The translations under genes and the position numbers were made by a program. The notes beneath the pieces are model-generated. The model did no database searches, was not told the DNA's origin, and worked only from the letters and a program-made list of their open reading frames with translations. Shown piece by piece: positions 1 to 6,925 of a stretch of DNA of 12,766 nt. Each line of letters begins with the position of its first letter. Within the stretch, counting starts at the first letter, position 1. This DNA is from Gammaproteobacteria bacterium (lineage in GTDB: Bacteria; Pseudomonadota; Gammaproteobacteria; Steroidobacterales; GCA-2729495): NCBI GenBank assembly GCA_023383735.1, contig JAHDYN010000017.1, positions 1 to 12,766 of the forward strand, in the 5' to 3' direction.

Positions 1-916
1 AGCGCGTGCCGTTGCGGTCCTGGCCGCCGGCAAACTGGGTGGGGAAGCCGACCGCGTGGATGCGCACCAGTCGCTCGCCACTTTTGCCGGCGCTGTTGAT
101 GCGGTCCACATAGCGCGCGACTGCCTCCACCTGTCCCTGCGGGAAATCGTCGCCATAGATATAGATGCTGATCTTGCGCCCGGGTTCATAAAATGAGTTG
201 ATCGCCTCGACGATACCCTCGACCGGACTCGAGTCGCTGTAGGGGTTCCAGGTCGAAAGGCGGCTGACGATGTTCTTGCGCACGCCGGGCGTGTCGGGCA
301 TCCACTTGCCGGCGTAGCTCGAGAACATGTACTTGCCCTCGTCATTCATCACCTGGATGCCGCGCAGCTTCGGGTAAACGCTCAGCGTCTCGCTGATCTT
401 GCGCAGCACCAGCCGCCAGGGCCCCTGGTACATGCTGCCCGAGGTATCGATGACGAAGATGATGTATTCGCTGTCCACCGGTATGCCGCCGACCGTGGTG
501 TCCTTTGCCGGCGGCCGGTAATCCGCCAGCATCCGGCGCATCTCTTCGGTCAGACGCTGCCGGGCCGCCTTCAACTCGCCCTCCTCGGCCGTCTCCGGCA
601 CCGGTGCCCTGGTCGGCTTGTACTGGCCGCGAATCCGGCTCAGCTCGGCCTGCAGTTCGGCGATGGTCTGCTGCTCATCGCCGCGCGGCCCCGACAGCTG
701 GCTGGCCAGGACCGCCGTGCGGGCCTGGATCTCGGCGAGCTGCTTTTCGAGACTGGCGATCAACGCCTGGACTTCCTCCCGCGTGCTCTGGATCGAGGCC
801 GGCTCGAACAGCATGGTGATCACGAGCAGCAGGATCACCGCGCCAAAGCCACAGGAGATCGCATCGAGAAACGACAGGTTCAGATTGTCGGCTGCTTCGC
901 GCCTGCGCCGCCTCAT
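1..916 (-). CDS. TolR/ExbD-like membrane helix + coiled coil + von Willebrand A domain protein (3' end outside window)
   Basis: The frame is open from the ATG at 916 to the window edge, giving 305 codons without a stop. After an Arg-rich start (R2-R6), residues 12-37 read as a hydrophobic helix introduced by LSFLDAISCGFGA. This resembles the TolR/ExbD/MotB transmembrane segment, where an Asp just inside the membrane (here D18) carries protons. Residues about 43-96 look coiled-coil. A vWA domain follows from about residue 150, with the MIDAS motif DTSGS (D157-S161), a Ser in place of the usual Thr around S229/S230, and GDD at 255-257. By analogy the vWA domain lies in the periplasm and binds a metal-dependent partner. 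The ATG overlaps the stop of the preceding gene as ATGA (913-916), which suggests translational coupling. It is a paralogue of that neighbour. The fold call is strong; the ion-carrying role is inferred. Confidence 0.85.
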   Translation of the reverse strand, partial: MRRRRREAADNLNLSFLDAISCGFGAVILLLVITMLFEPASIQSTREEVQALIASLEKQLAEIQARTAVLASQLSGPRGDEQQTIAELQAELSRIRGQYKPTRAPVPETAEEGELKAARQRLTEEMRRMLADYRPPAKDTTVGGIPVDSEYIIFVIDTSGSMYQGPWRLVLRKISETLSVYPKLRGIQVMNDEGKYMFSSYAGKWMPDTPGVRKNIVSRLSTWNPYSDSSPVEGIVEAINSFYEPGRKISIYIYGDDFPQGQVEAVARYVDRINSAGKSGERLVRIHAVGFPTQFAGGQDRNGTR

Positions 917-1995
917 GGCCAGTCCCGCGACGGTGTCAGAAAGGAACCCTTGGTGGCGATGGCCAGGCGCCAGAAAAAACCGGCCGCGTCGGGATCGCCA
1001 TCCATGGGATAGAGCAGCACGTTTACCGGCGCGCGGCCTGGCAGCTCACGCACTGCCTGATTGAAAAACGTCGCCCGCTGGGCCGGCTTTACCTGCGTGA
1101 CGCCACCCGGGGCCTGTTTGCCCTGGGTGGGCAGGCCGTCGGTCAGCAGGTAGATGTTGTCGGGCGCCGGCTTGAGCTGCTGCAGCGCCGAGAACGCATT
1201 GCCGAGGCTGGTACCCTTCTCCGGCACCACACTGCGCAGCGCCTTCACCGCCTGCTCCAGCGTGCCGGCGGCACCGGCTTCCAGCCAGGTGCCATCGCTG
1301 CCGGCAACCACGCTGCGTGCCTGTTCGTTGAACACGTAGATCTGGAAACGGGAACCGGGTTCGATCTGCGTCGACAGCCAGTCCACGGCAGCGACCACCT
1401 TGCGCCACTTCGGCGCCGTGAGTTTGCGGGCATCCGGCATGGCCCGGTAGCGAACCACGTTCACATAGGTTCCCGCCAGCATGCTCGCCGAGGCATCGAC
1501 GAGAATCACCACCCGCTTGCCGCCCATCTGCATGCCGGTCAGGTACTGGCGGTTGCCGTCACCGGTGAAACTGCGCACGCGGCTGCCCGAACCGGACTCC
1601 TGCTGACTGGCGCCGAGCCGGCTCAGCCCCTCCTCCAGGCGCTGTATGTCGGCACGCAGCTGCTCGGGACTTTCCTTCTCGGCGAGGCTGTCACCGGACT
1701 GCTCGGCCACCTTCGCGCGCATGTCGGCAATCTGCTGGCGCAGCCTTTCGATCTGCGCCGCAGCCTGTTCCGGCGACGGGACGGGGCTGGCCTGCAGGCG
1801 CGCGAGATTGCTGCGCGCATCCTGGACCTGCTGCTCCATGCTGCCGGCCTCTGCGAGCAGATCCTCGCTGGCCCGCTCCGCCTTGAGCCGCACCTGGGCA
1901 CTGATGATCATCAGGAACAGGATCGTGGCGCCCAGACCGCAGGCCATCACGTCCAGAAAGGAGAGGCTGAAGACGTTGAAGGATTTACGCGCCAT
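913..1995 (-). CDS. TolR/ExbD-like membrane helix + coiled coil + von Willebrand A domain protein
   Basis: This is a 360-residue protein with the same architecture as the next gene downstream. The membrane helix at about residues 11-33 begins LSFLDVMACGLGA with D15 at the TolR-Asp position. A Glu/Gln/Arg-rich coiled coil spans about 35-125. The vWA domain from about 160 carries a complete MIDAS: DASAS (D167-S171), Thr in KGTSLG (T262) and TDG (D286). TolR/ExbD proteins carry the same helix but a small periplasmic domain, so here a vWA domain seems to replace it. I chose the ATG at 1995, which gives MARKSF before the helix. A TTG at 2013 in the same frame would add six residues and deepen the overlap. 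With the ATG, the gene overlaps the upstream FHA gene by 11 bases and the downstream vWA gene by 4. Its partner is probably the MotA/TolQ-like protein two genes upstream. Confidence 0.87.
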   Translation of the reverse strand: MARKSFNVFSLSFLDVMACGLGATILFLMIISAQVRLKAERASEDLLAEAGSMEQQVQDARSNLARLQASPVPSPEQAAAQIERLRQQIADMRAKVAEQSGDSLAEKESPEQLRADIQRLEEGLSRLGASQQESGSGSRVRSFTGDGNRQYLTGMQMGGKRVVILVDASASMLAGTYVNVVRYRAMPDARKLTAPKWRKVVAAVDWLSTQIEPGSRFQIYVFNEQARSVVAGSDGTWLEAGAAGTLEQAVKALRSVVPEKGTSLGNAFSALQQLKPAPDNIYLLTDGLPTQGKQAPGGVTQVKPAQRATFFNQAVRELPGRAPVNVLLYPMDGDPDAAGFFWRLAIATKGSFLTPSRDWP

Positions 1996-3382
1996 GGCCG
2001 GAAACTTCGGCAATGAGCCGCAGCTCGACGGGCGGCGTACCCAGCGTGATCACGTCACCGGCCTTGAGCACCGCCGCCGTATTCACGCGGTGCCCGTTCA
2101 GCAGGGTTCCGAAACGGCTGTGGTCGAACAGCATCAGCGCGCTGTTCTCCATGCGCACCGTGCAGTGATGGCGGGAAACCCCGCGCAGCCCGGTATCCAG
2201 CGCCACGCCCCACTCGTCGGCGGTGACGCCGGTACCGATGCGGAGCGGCTCTGCACCGAGACGGTAGGCGCGAGACCCGCACAGCAGGTGGGTTGCGGCC
2301 TGTTCGCTGCGTGCCGGCAGCACGGGACTGGTCACCGCCCTTGCGACCGGTGGCCGGTCCCAGGGCAGCTCGACCTGCACGACCGGCCCGCTGACCCGCT
2401 CGGGCACGACCCGGCTCAGGGCACCGAATGCGGCTGCGCCAGGTTCCAGCACGTGGATTTCGCAGTCCGGCAGCCGCATCAGGCTTTCCAGTACCCCGGG
2501 GAAATCCGTCAGCCGGTGCGGCACCAGCACGACATGCGGACCGCGCATCACCACCCGCGACCGCAGCCGCTGCAACAGCGGCTCGCAGGCCGCGGCCATG
2601 CGTTCCTTGAACTCCGCCGCATCGATGGTCGCCCGGAACCTGTCGCTCCCCGCACTGAGCTCGAGCCGGGCATCGACGTCGCGCGCCACCCGGCCCAGCC
2701 ATTCCGGCAAGCGGTCGAAAAGCGCCTGCTCCATCTCCGCACTGTGCAGCGGATCGAAGCGACTGTACTCGATGAAACGCCGCGCGATCAGCTCCGTCGC
2801 CAGCCGCTGCAGCGGCTCGACACCCAGCGACGGAAAAAACTCGCGCTCGCCCACGCTTGCCAGCCCGTTCTGGCGGATATGCGTCAGGGTCAGCGTGTGC
2901 AGCCCGGCATCGATGTGCAGCAGCTCGCGCCCCGGATACTCGTTGCGCACGGCGGCTACCGAGGCATCCACCAGCCCGAGGATCGCCACATCATAGGCGC
3001 GGGTGATGTCGATCAGCGCACCGATCTGTTCCGGCGTCCACCACGGCGGCGTGGCACAGACGAAGCCCCGCTGGCTGCTGGTGCCATGCGTCAGCCACAA
3101 CCGACGCAGGTGCGCGCCGACGATCTCGGCATTCGACTCGAAGGCCCGCAAGGGCCGCGGCAGCGGCGCCGCCGTCAGATCGCGCCAGTAACGCACGCTG
3201 GTCAGGCGCGGCCAGCGCTTGAGCACCGGCAGGGCATCGACACCGAAGCGCGCCGGCCCGTCGGCAACCACCACATAGGCGGGCTCCACGTGCAGCAGGC
3301 CCGTCTCGCTGGCGATGGCCACGGCCGCATCGTTGAGATCGGCCGCCAGCGGCGTCGTCAGGATGGGCCTCGTGCTGATCAC
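1985..3382 (-). CDS. Degenerate Hsp70/actin-like ATPase-fold protein with C-terminal FHA domain
   Basis: This 465-residue cytoplasmic protein has no signal peptide or membrane helix. Residues 1-330 follow the Hsp70/actin order. A segment near 107-113 (FVCATPP) matches the 'vitvPa' strand and a linker near 134-144 (ILGLVDASVAA) matches the 'inEPtAAa' region. LLHIDAGLHTLTL (154-166) matches the phosphate-2 loop, and VVLVPHRLTDFPGVLESL (284-301) matches the adenosine-motif strand and helix. The N-terminal phosphate-1 loop is not canonical and the usual GG of the adenosine motif is PH, so ATP hydrolysis is doubtful. Residues about 365-457 form an FHA domain with RIGTG, S403-R-H-H406 and N429-G430, the residues that normally bind phosphothreonine. 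The start is GTG, supported by AGGTGA 9 bases upstream; the gap to the preceding gene is 4 bases. It probably links kinase signalling to the membrane complex encoded on either side. Confidence 0.8.
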   Translation of the reverse strand: MISTRPILTTPLAADLNDAAVAIASETGLLHVEPAYVVVADGPARFGVDALPVLKRWPRLTSVRYWRDLTAAPLPRPLRAFESNAEIVGAHLRRLWLTHGTSSQRGFVCATPPWWTPEQIGALIDITRAYDVAILGLVDASVAAVRNEYPGRELLHIDAGLHTLTLTHIRQNGLASVGEREFFPSLGVEPLQRLATELIARRFIEYSRFDPLHSAEMEQALFDRLPEWLGRVARDVDARLELSAGSDRFRATIDAAEFKERMAAACEPLLQRLRSRVVMRGPHVVLVPHRLTDFPGVLESLMRLPDCEIHVLEPGAAAFGALSRVVPERVSGPVVQVELPWDRPPVARAVTSPVLPARSEQAATHLLCGSRAYRLGAEPLRIGTGVTADEWGVALDTGLRGVSRHHCTVRMENSALMLFDHSRFGTLLNGHRVNTAAVLKAGDVITLGTPPVELRLIAEVSGHGA

Positions 3383-3386
3383 GGCT

Positions 3387-4184
3387 TCAGTTCACCTGCA
3401 GGTGGCGGATCAGGTGCTCGTCCAGGTAGTTCTCGGCCTCGAAGGACAGCCGCTCCTGCAGAAGCTGCAACTGGTGCACCAGGAACATCAGCAGGATGCT
3501 GATGAGCAGGGCGACCAGCGTGGAATTGAAGGCAACACCAAGGCTCTCGGTCACGCCGCTGATGTCGCCGGACACCGCCTTGTTGGCCACGCTGAGCGCA
3601 TCGCCGATGCCGCGCACCGTGCCGATGAACCCGATCGAGGGAATGGCCCAGAGAATGTAGCGGACCATCGACAGCTCGGCCTCCAGCTGCTCGCCGCCGG
3701 ACATCACCACGGTGTGCGCTGACGAGGATGCATCCTGCACATTGTGCGTGGCGCCGAAGCGTTGCAGCGCGTTGAGCAGCGCGCGCGGCAGCAGCAGACC
3801 CTGGTCGGCCGGCGGCAGCGCCTGGAGCTGGCGGATGTAGTTGCGCGTGTCCTCGGGCAGGATGCGCATGCCTTCGGCGATCGGCACCAGTTCCTGGTCG
3901 AGTATCTGCCGCTCGCGACTGACGTTGCGCGCCTTGTAGCCCATGATCGAGAGCGCCCACAGGCCCAGCACGAAGCAGGCCTCCTGCTCGTAGTCCTTGA
4001 TCACGATGAACCACGAACGCTGCGGCGTGTAGCTCGCATCCTGCTGCTGCATCTGCCGGTTCTGCTCGATCACTGCCTGCGCATTCGGCCAGACCAGGGT
4101 GACATACACCGCATGCACCAGCAGCACGGAAAGCAGCAGCGAGAACAGCTGATAGACAAACTCGGCAGAGAAGGTTCTTTGCAT
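3387..4184 (-). CDS. MotA/TolQ/ExbB proton-channel family protein
   Basis: This is a 265-residue inner-membrane protein. Hydrophobic segments lie at about 8-31, 66-83, 173-192 and 214-238, with a cytoplasmic loop of about 90 residues between the second and third, a MotA-like four-helix layout. The family signature IPSIGFIGTVRGIG (181-194) and the following helix with FNSTLVALL carry Thr189 and Thr222, which align with the two pore-lining threonines of TolQ/ExbB. Such proteins form pentamers around two TolR/ExbD/MotB helices and convert ion flow into movement. The two downstream vWA proteins carry the expected partner helix, so they are the likely B subunits. I chose the ATG at 4184; a GTG 90 bases further upstream in the same frame adds a charged, proline-rich stretch inside the preceding gene and is unlikely. 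The upstream gene ends 25 bases before. Confidence 0.88.
   Translation of the reverse strand: MQRTFSAEFVYQLFSLLLSVLLVHAVYVTLVWPNAQAVIEQNRQMQQQDASYTPQRSWFIVIKDYEQEACFVLGLWALSIMGYKARNVSRERQILDQELVPIAEGMRILPEDTRNYIRQLQALPPADQGLLLPRALLNALQRFGATHNVQDASSSAHTVVMSGGEQLEAELSMVRYILWAIPSIGFIGTVRGIGDALSVANKAVSGDISGVTESLGVAFNSTLVALLISILLMFLVHQLQLLQERLSFEAENYLDEHLIRHLQVN
3392..3397 (-). promoter_or_regulatory. Ribosome binding site for the GTG-started Hsp70/FHA gene
   Basis: On the minus strand AGGTGA lies 9 bases before the GTG at 3382. It sits inside the last codons of the MotA/TolQ-like gene, so translation is probably coupled. It supports the GTG start, since no ATG occurs before the conserved N-terminal part. 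Confidence 0.6.
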
Positions 4185-4209
4185 GGCAGGGTTCCCGGTC
4201 GGCGGAGGT

Positions 4210-4509
4210 TCAGATATCCGAAGGCAGTGCGACGCCGAGATCGGCAGGCAGGGGCTTCTCGGCCACGGCCTCACCGGGGTCTGGCCCGCCGCTCAGCACT
4301 TTCTCGACGTTCTTCAGTTCGGCCTCGATCTCGGCAGAGGAGAGTTCCCTGACCGGCTCGGCGCCGCCTGCTTCAGCGGTGGCAGACCCGCCGGCCTCAT
4401 CGTTCAGCTTGAGCACGGAAGGCGGGCCGCTGCCGACCTGCCCGGCTGCCCAGGTGAGGCCCAGCCCGAGTCCGATCACCAGCAAGGTGCGCCAGATTTT
4501 CCCCAGCAT
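4210..4509 (-). CDS. Small single-pass membrane protein, unknown function
   Basis: This is a 99-residue protein. Residues 5-23 are a hydrophobic helix after a short basic start (MLGKIWR), so it is either an uncleaved signal anchor or a signal peptide. The rest is acidic, Ala/Gly/Pro-rich and likely periplasmic, with a short helical stretch near 56-73. I do not recognise a family. It sits 4 bases after the FHA-PEGA-FGE gene and 25 bases before the MotA/TolQ-like gene, so it is clearly part of the operon and may be an accessory subunit of the membrane complex. The frame stays open upstream of the ATG at 4509, but that extension would lie wholly inside the preceding gene and has no signal-like start. 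Confidence 0.7.
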   Translation of the reverse strand: MLGKIWRTLLVIGLGLGLTWAAGQVGSGPPSVLKLNDEAGGSATAEAGGAEPVRELSSAEIEAELKNVEKVLSGGPDPGEAVAEKPLPADLGVALPSDI

Positions 4510-4513
4510 GCCC

Positions 4514-6925
4514 TCATCGCTCTTTGTCGTCTGCCGTGCGCGCGATCCGGAAGCCGACATCGAGACGGCCGCTGTCACCGAAATCGCGATACGACAGGCG
4601 CAGCTCGCTGATGCCACTGTGGCGCCAGCCCGAACCACGTATCACATGATACTGCCCGTCAGCCGGCCCGGTGGGATCGACAGCCAGCGCTCCACCGGAG
4701 GGGTAAACGGTGTAACGGTCGTTCACCCATTCGGCCGCATTGCCGCCCAGATCGAACAGCCCGATCGGGCTGGCGCTGAAGCTGCCGACCGGCGCCGTCA
4801 CCGCATGACCATCGCTGTAGTCGGCAAGCACGTTGCTGACGATGCCCTGCGCCGTGCGATCCGCGTAGTTGCCGGCGCCGGCTGGCGGCGGCATGGCATC
4901 GCCCCAGGGGTAACGGCGACTGCCGGCTCCGCCGGTATACCTTGCGGCCCACTCCCACTCCGCCTCGGTGGGCAGACGGTAGCCCGTGGTCGGCGGCGTG
5001 GCCAGCACCAGTTGCCCGGCCAGTTCCGTGTAGGCACGCGGGCGCTGCTCCTGATCGCTGAGCCAGTTGCAGTAGGCCGCTGCATCCTGCCAGCTCAGCA
5101 TCACCACCGGGTGCGTGCCGGCCGCCAGCTGCTGGTACTTCTCCGCACCGGAGGTGTGCCGCGGCTGAAAGGCGCGGTACTGGCTGTTGGTCACCTCCCG
5201 CGTGCCGATATAGAAGGGCCGCGTCAGGCGCACGTCGCGCTCGGTCTCGTTGGCCCGCCGGCCCTGCTCGCGGCGCGGCGCACCCATGCGGAACTCGCCC
5301 GGCTGGATCAGGCGCAGCTCCTGCCCCTGCGAAGTCGTGACAGTGCGCGGTGTCGCCGCAATCACCGCCTGCTGCGGCGTGAGGAGCTTCACCGCCAATA
5401 CCTGCGGCTGGCCCGGCTGCGGCGTGACCTTGCTGACATGGGGCACAAAACCCGGTTTGCGAAACTCGAAGCGATGTGCGAATGCCGGCAAAGACAGCTC
5501 GCGCGGCCCAATACCCACTGACTTGCCATCGACCAGCAGCTCGGCATCGGGCGGCTCGCTGCTCACGCGGACCACGCCGATGCGCGCCACGAGTTCCACG
5601 CGCAGCGTTGCGCCCCGGCTGCTGACCAGGTCCACGCTGTGCGAGACGGACTCGTAGCCCGGCTTGCTCAGCGCCACCGTGTAGCTGCGTCCGGGCGGCA
5701 GGCCGGTTTCAAGCGGCGTGACGCCCCGATAGCGGCCGGCAACCGTCACCGTTGCGCCCGGCGGCTCGCTGATGATGCGCACCAGGCCATCGGCCTGTTC
5801 CAGCTTCAGGCCGCTGAGCTGCTGCGGCTGGTTGGCCACCGCGGTGACCCGGCGCGTGAGGGTCTTGAAGCCATCCTTCTGGAAGCTGAGCGTGCGCTCG
5901 CCGGCCAGCAACTCCAGCTTTGCCGGCGTGGTACCCGCCGGCTCGCCATCGACCAGCACGGCGGCGCCCTCCGGCACCGTGCTGACGGCAACATCGGCCC
6001 AGTCCGGCACCAGCTGCGCCTCGATGGCCTGCACCACGCCGCCGCCCTCCACCGTCAGCGCCGTCTCCCAGGGCTGGTAGCGCGGCGCCACGATGCGCAA
6101 CTGGTGGCTGCCGGCAACGACATCAATCCCTGCTGTCGGCGTGCGGCCGACGCTCACGCCATCGATGCTGACTTCAGCCTCCACCGCCGGCTGTGTGCCG
6201 ATGACGAGCTGCCCCGGCAGGCGTTCCAGCCGCAGACTGAAATCCTGACTGGGCGCATCCGTCACCTCGATGCCAGTCTCTCCCGGCGCGTAACCTTCGG
6301 CTGTCGCGCGCACCGTGTAGGCGCCCGGCCGCAACAGGTAGCGGCCGGCAAAGCGCAGGTCGGGAATGCCCTGCACATCGACAACGGCAACAGCCGGATC
6401 CACGGCGATCAGCACGGCACGGGAGGTCAGCAGCCAGAAGGCGCACAGGGCGAGCATGGCCAACGCGGCCCAGATCGCCGGCGTGCGCCAGCGCGGGGTG
6501 GCAGATCGTTTCAGCGCAACACGCGGCGGCACCGACGGCGCCGGATCTGTCGCCGCTGCCGCCGCTTGCGGCGGATCCGCCTCGGGCGGCAGCGTGTCGT
6601 AGTCCACGCCGCTGAAACGCAGCCGGAATTCAAGCGCCCCGGCACTGAAGACACAGCGAATCCGTGCGCTGCCAATGCCGATCTCGTCGCCGTCGGCGAG
6701 CCAGCGGGTGCCGGTGAGCGGCACCTCGTTGACCGTCACCTGCGCACCGGTGGGCTGCAGGAATGGCCGGCCATCGAGCAGCCCCATCAGCGCATGGCTC
6801 TGGTCGGCCACCGGGCCCGGCAGGCGAATCGCCGCCGCGGGGCCGGTGCCGATGCGCAGCGGCAGGTCGGCCTCGCCGAAACGGCGCGTACCCGAGGCGT
6901 CATGAACGACGATGGCAGGACTCAA
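4514..6925 (-). CDS. FHA-like domain + TM + five PEGA-type repeats + FGE/sulfatase-modifying-factor fold protein
   Basis: This is an 803-residue bitopic membrane protein. Residues 1-95 are an FHA-like cytoplasmic domain, degenerate because the usual S-R-x-H is reduced to DQSH (41-44). A Pro/Ala linker leads to a membrane helix at about 149-168. Five PEGA-type beta repeats follow at about 170-235, 238-306, 309-376, 379-446 and 448-515, each with a 'G.y.v....pGy' core. Residues about 530-797 are an FGE/SUMF1-type domain with PGEFRMG, REVTNSQYRAF, YRLPTEAEWEWAAR, YPWGD, LGGNAAEWV and a final GFRIA. The copper-binding cysteines of true formylglycine-generating enzymes are missing (WRHSGIS where C-H-x-x-x-C is expected), so a structural or binding role is more likely than sulfatase activation. 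The start is TTG, overlapping the kinase stop as TTGA, and GAGGA six bases upstream supports it. The FHA-TM order recalls YscD-type proteins. Confidence 0.88.
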   Translation of the reverse strand: MSPAIVVHDASGTRRFGEADLPLRIGTGPAAAIRLPGPVADQSHALMGLLDGRPFLQPTGAQVTVNEVPLTGTRWLADGDEIGIGSARIRCVFSAGALEFRLRFSGVDYDTLPPEADPPQAAAAATDPAPSVPPRVALKRSATPRWRTPAIWAALAMLALCAFWLLTSRAVLIAVDPAVAVVDVQGIPDLRFAGRYLLRPGAYTVRATAEGYAPGETGIEVTDAPSQDFSLRLERLPGQLVIGTQPAVEAEVSIDGVSVGRTPTAGIDVVAGSHQLRIVAPRYQPWETALTVEGGGVVQAIEAQLVPDWADVAVSTVPEGAAVLVDGEPAGTTPAKLELLAGERTLSFQKDGFKTLTRRVTAVANQPQQLSGLKLEQADGLVRIISEPPGATVTVAGRYRGVTPLETGLPPGRSYTVALSKPGYESVSHSVDLVSSRGATLRVELVARIGVVRVSSEPPDAELLVDGKSVGIGPRELSLPAFAHRFEFRKPGFVPHVSKVTPQPGQPQVLAVKLLTPQQAVIAATPRTVTTSQGQELRLIQPGEFRMGAPRREQGRRANETERDVRLTRPFYIGTREVTNSQYRAFQPRHTSGAEKYQQLAAGTHPVVMLSWQDAAAYCNWLSDQEQRPRAYTELAGQLVLATPPTTGYRLPTEAEWEWAARYTGGAGSRRYPWGDAMPPPAGAGNYADRTAQGIVSNVLADYSDGHAVTAPVGSFSASPIGLFDLGGNAAEWVNDRYTVYPSGGALAVDPTGPADGQYHVIRGSGWRHSGISELRLSYRDFGDSGRLDVGFRIARTADDKER

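Noticed and set aside
1646..3502. A 618-codon plus-strand open frame opposite the vWA and FHA genes
   Set aside because: The translation is rich in Arg, Pro, Gln and His with no domain, while the opposite strand encodes recognisable domains throughout. It is a GC-rich antisense shadow.
1..4184. Zorya-type (ZorA/ZorB) defence system
   Set aside because: The channel protein lacks a long cytoplasmic tail, the partner proteins have vWA domains and not OmpA-like domains, and no helicase or nuclease gene follows in the window.
4514..6100. Sulfatase-activating formylglycine-generating enzyme
   Set aside because: The fold motifs are there but the catalytic cysteines are not visible and no sulfatase is nearby.
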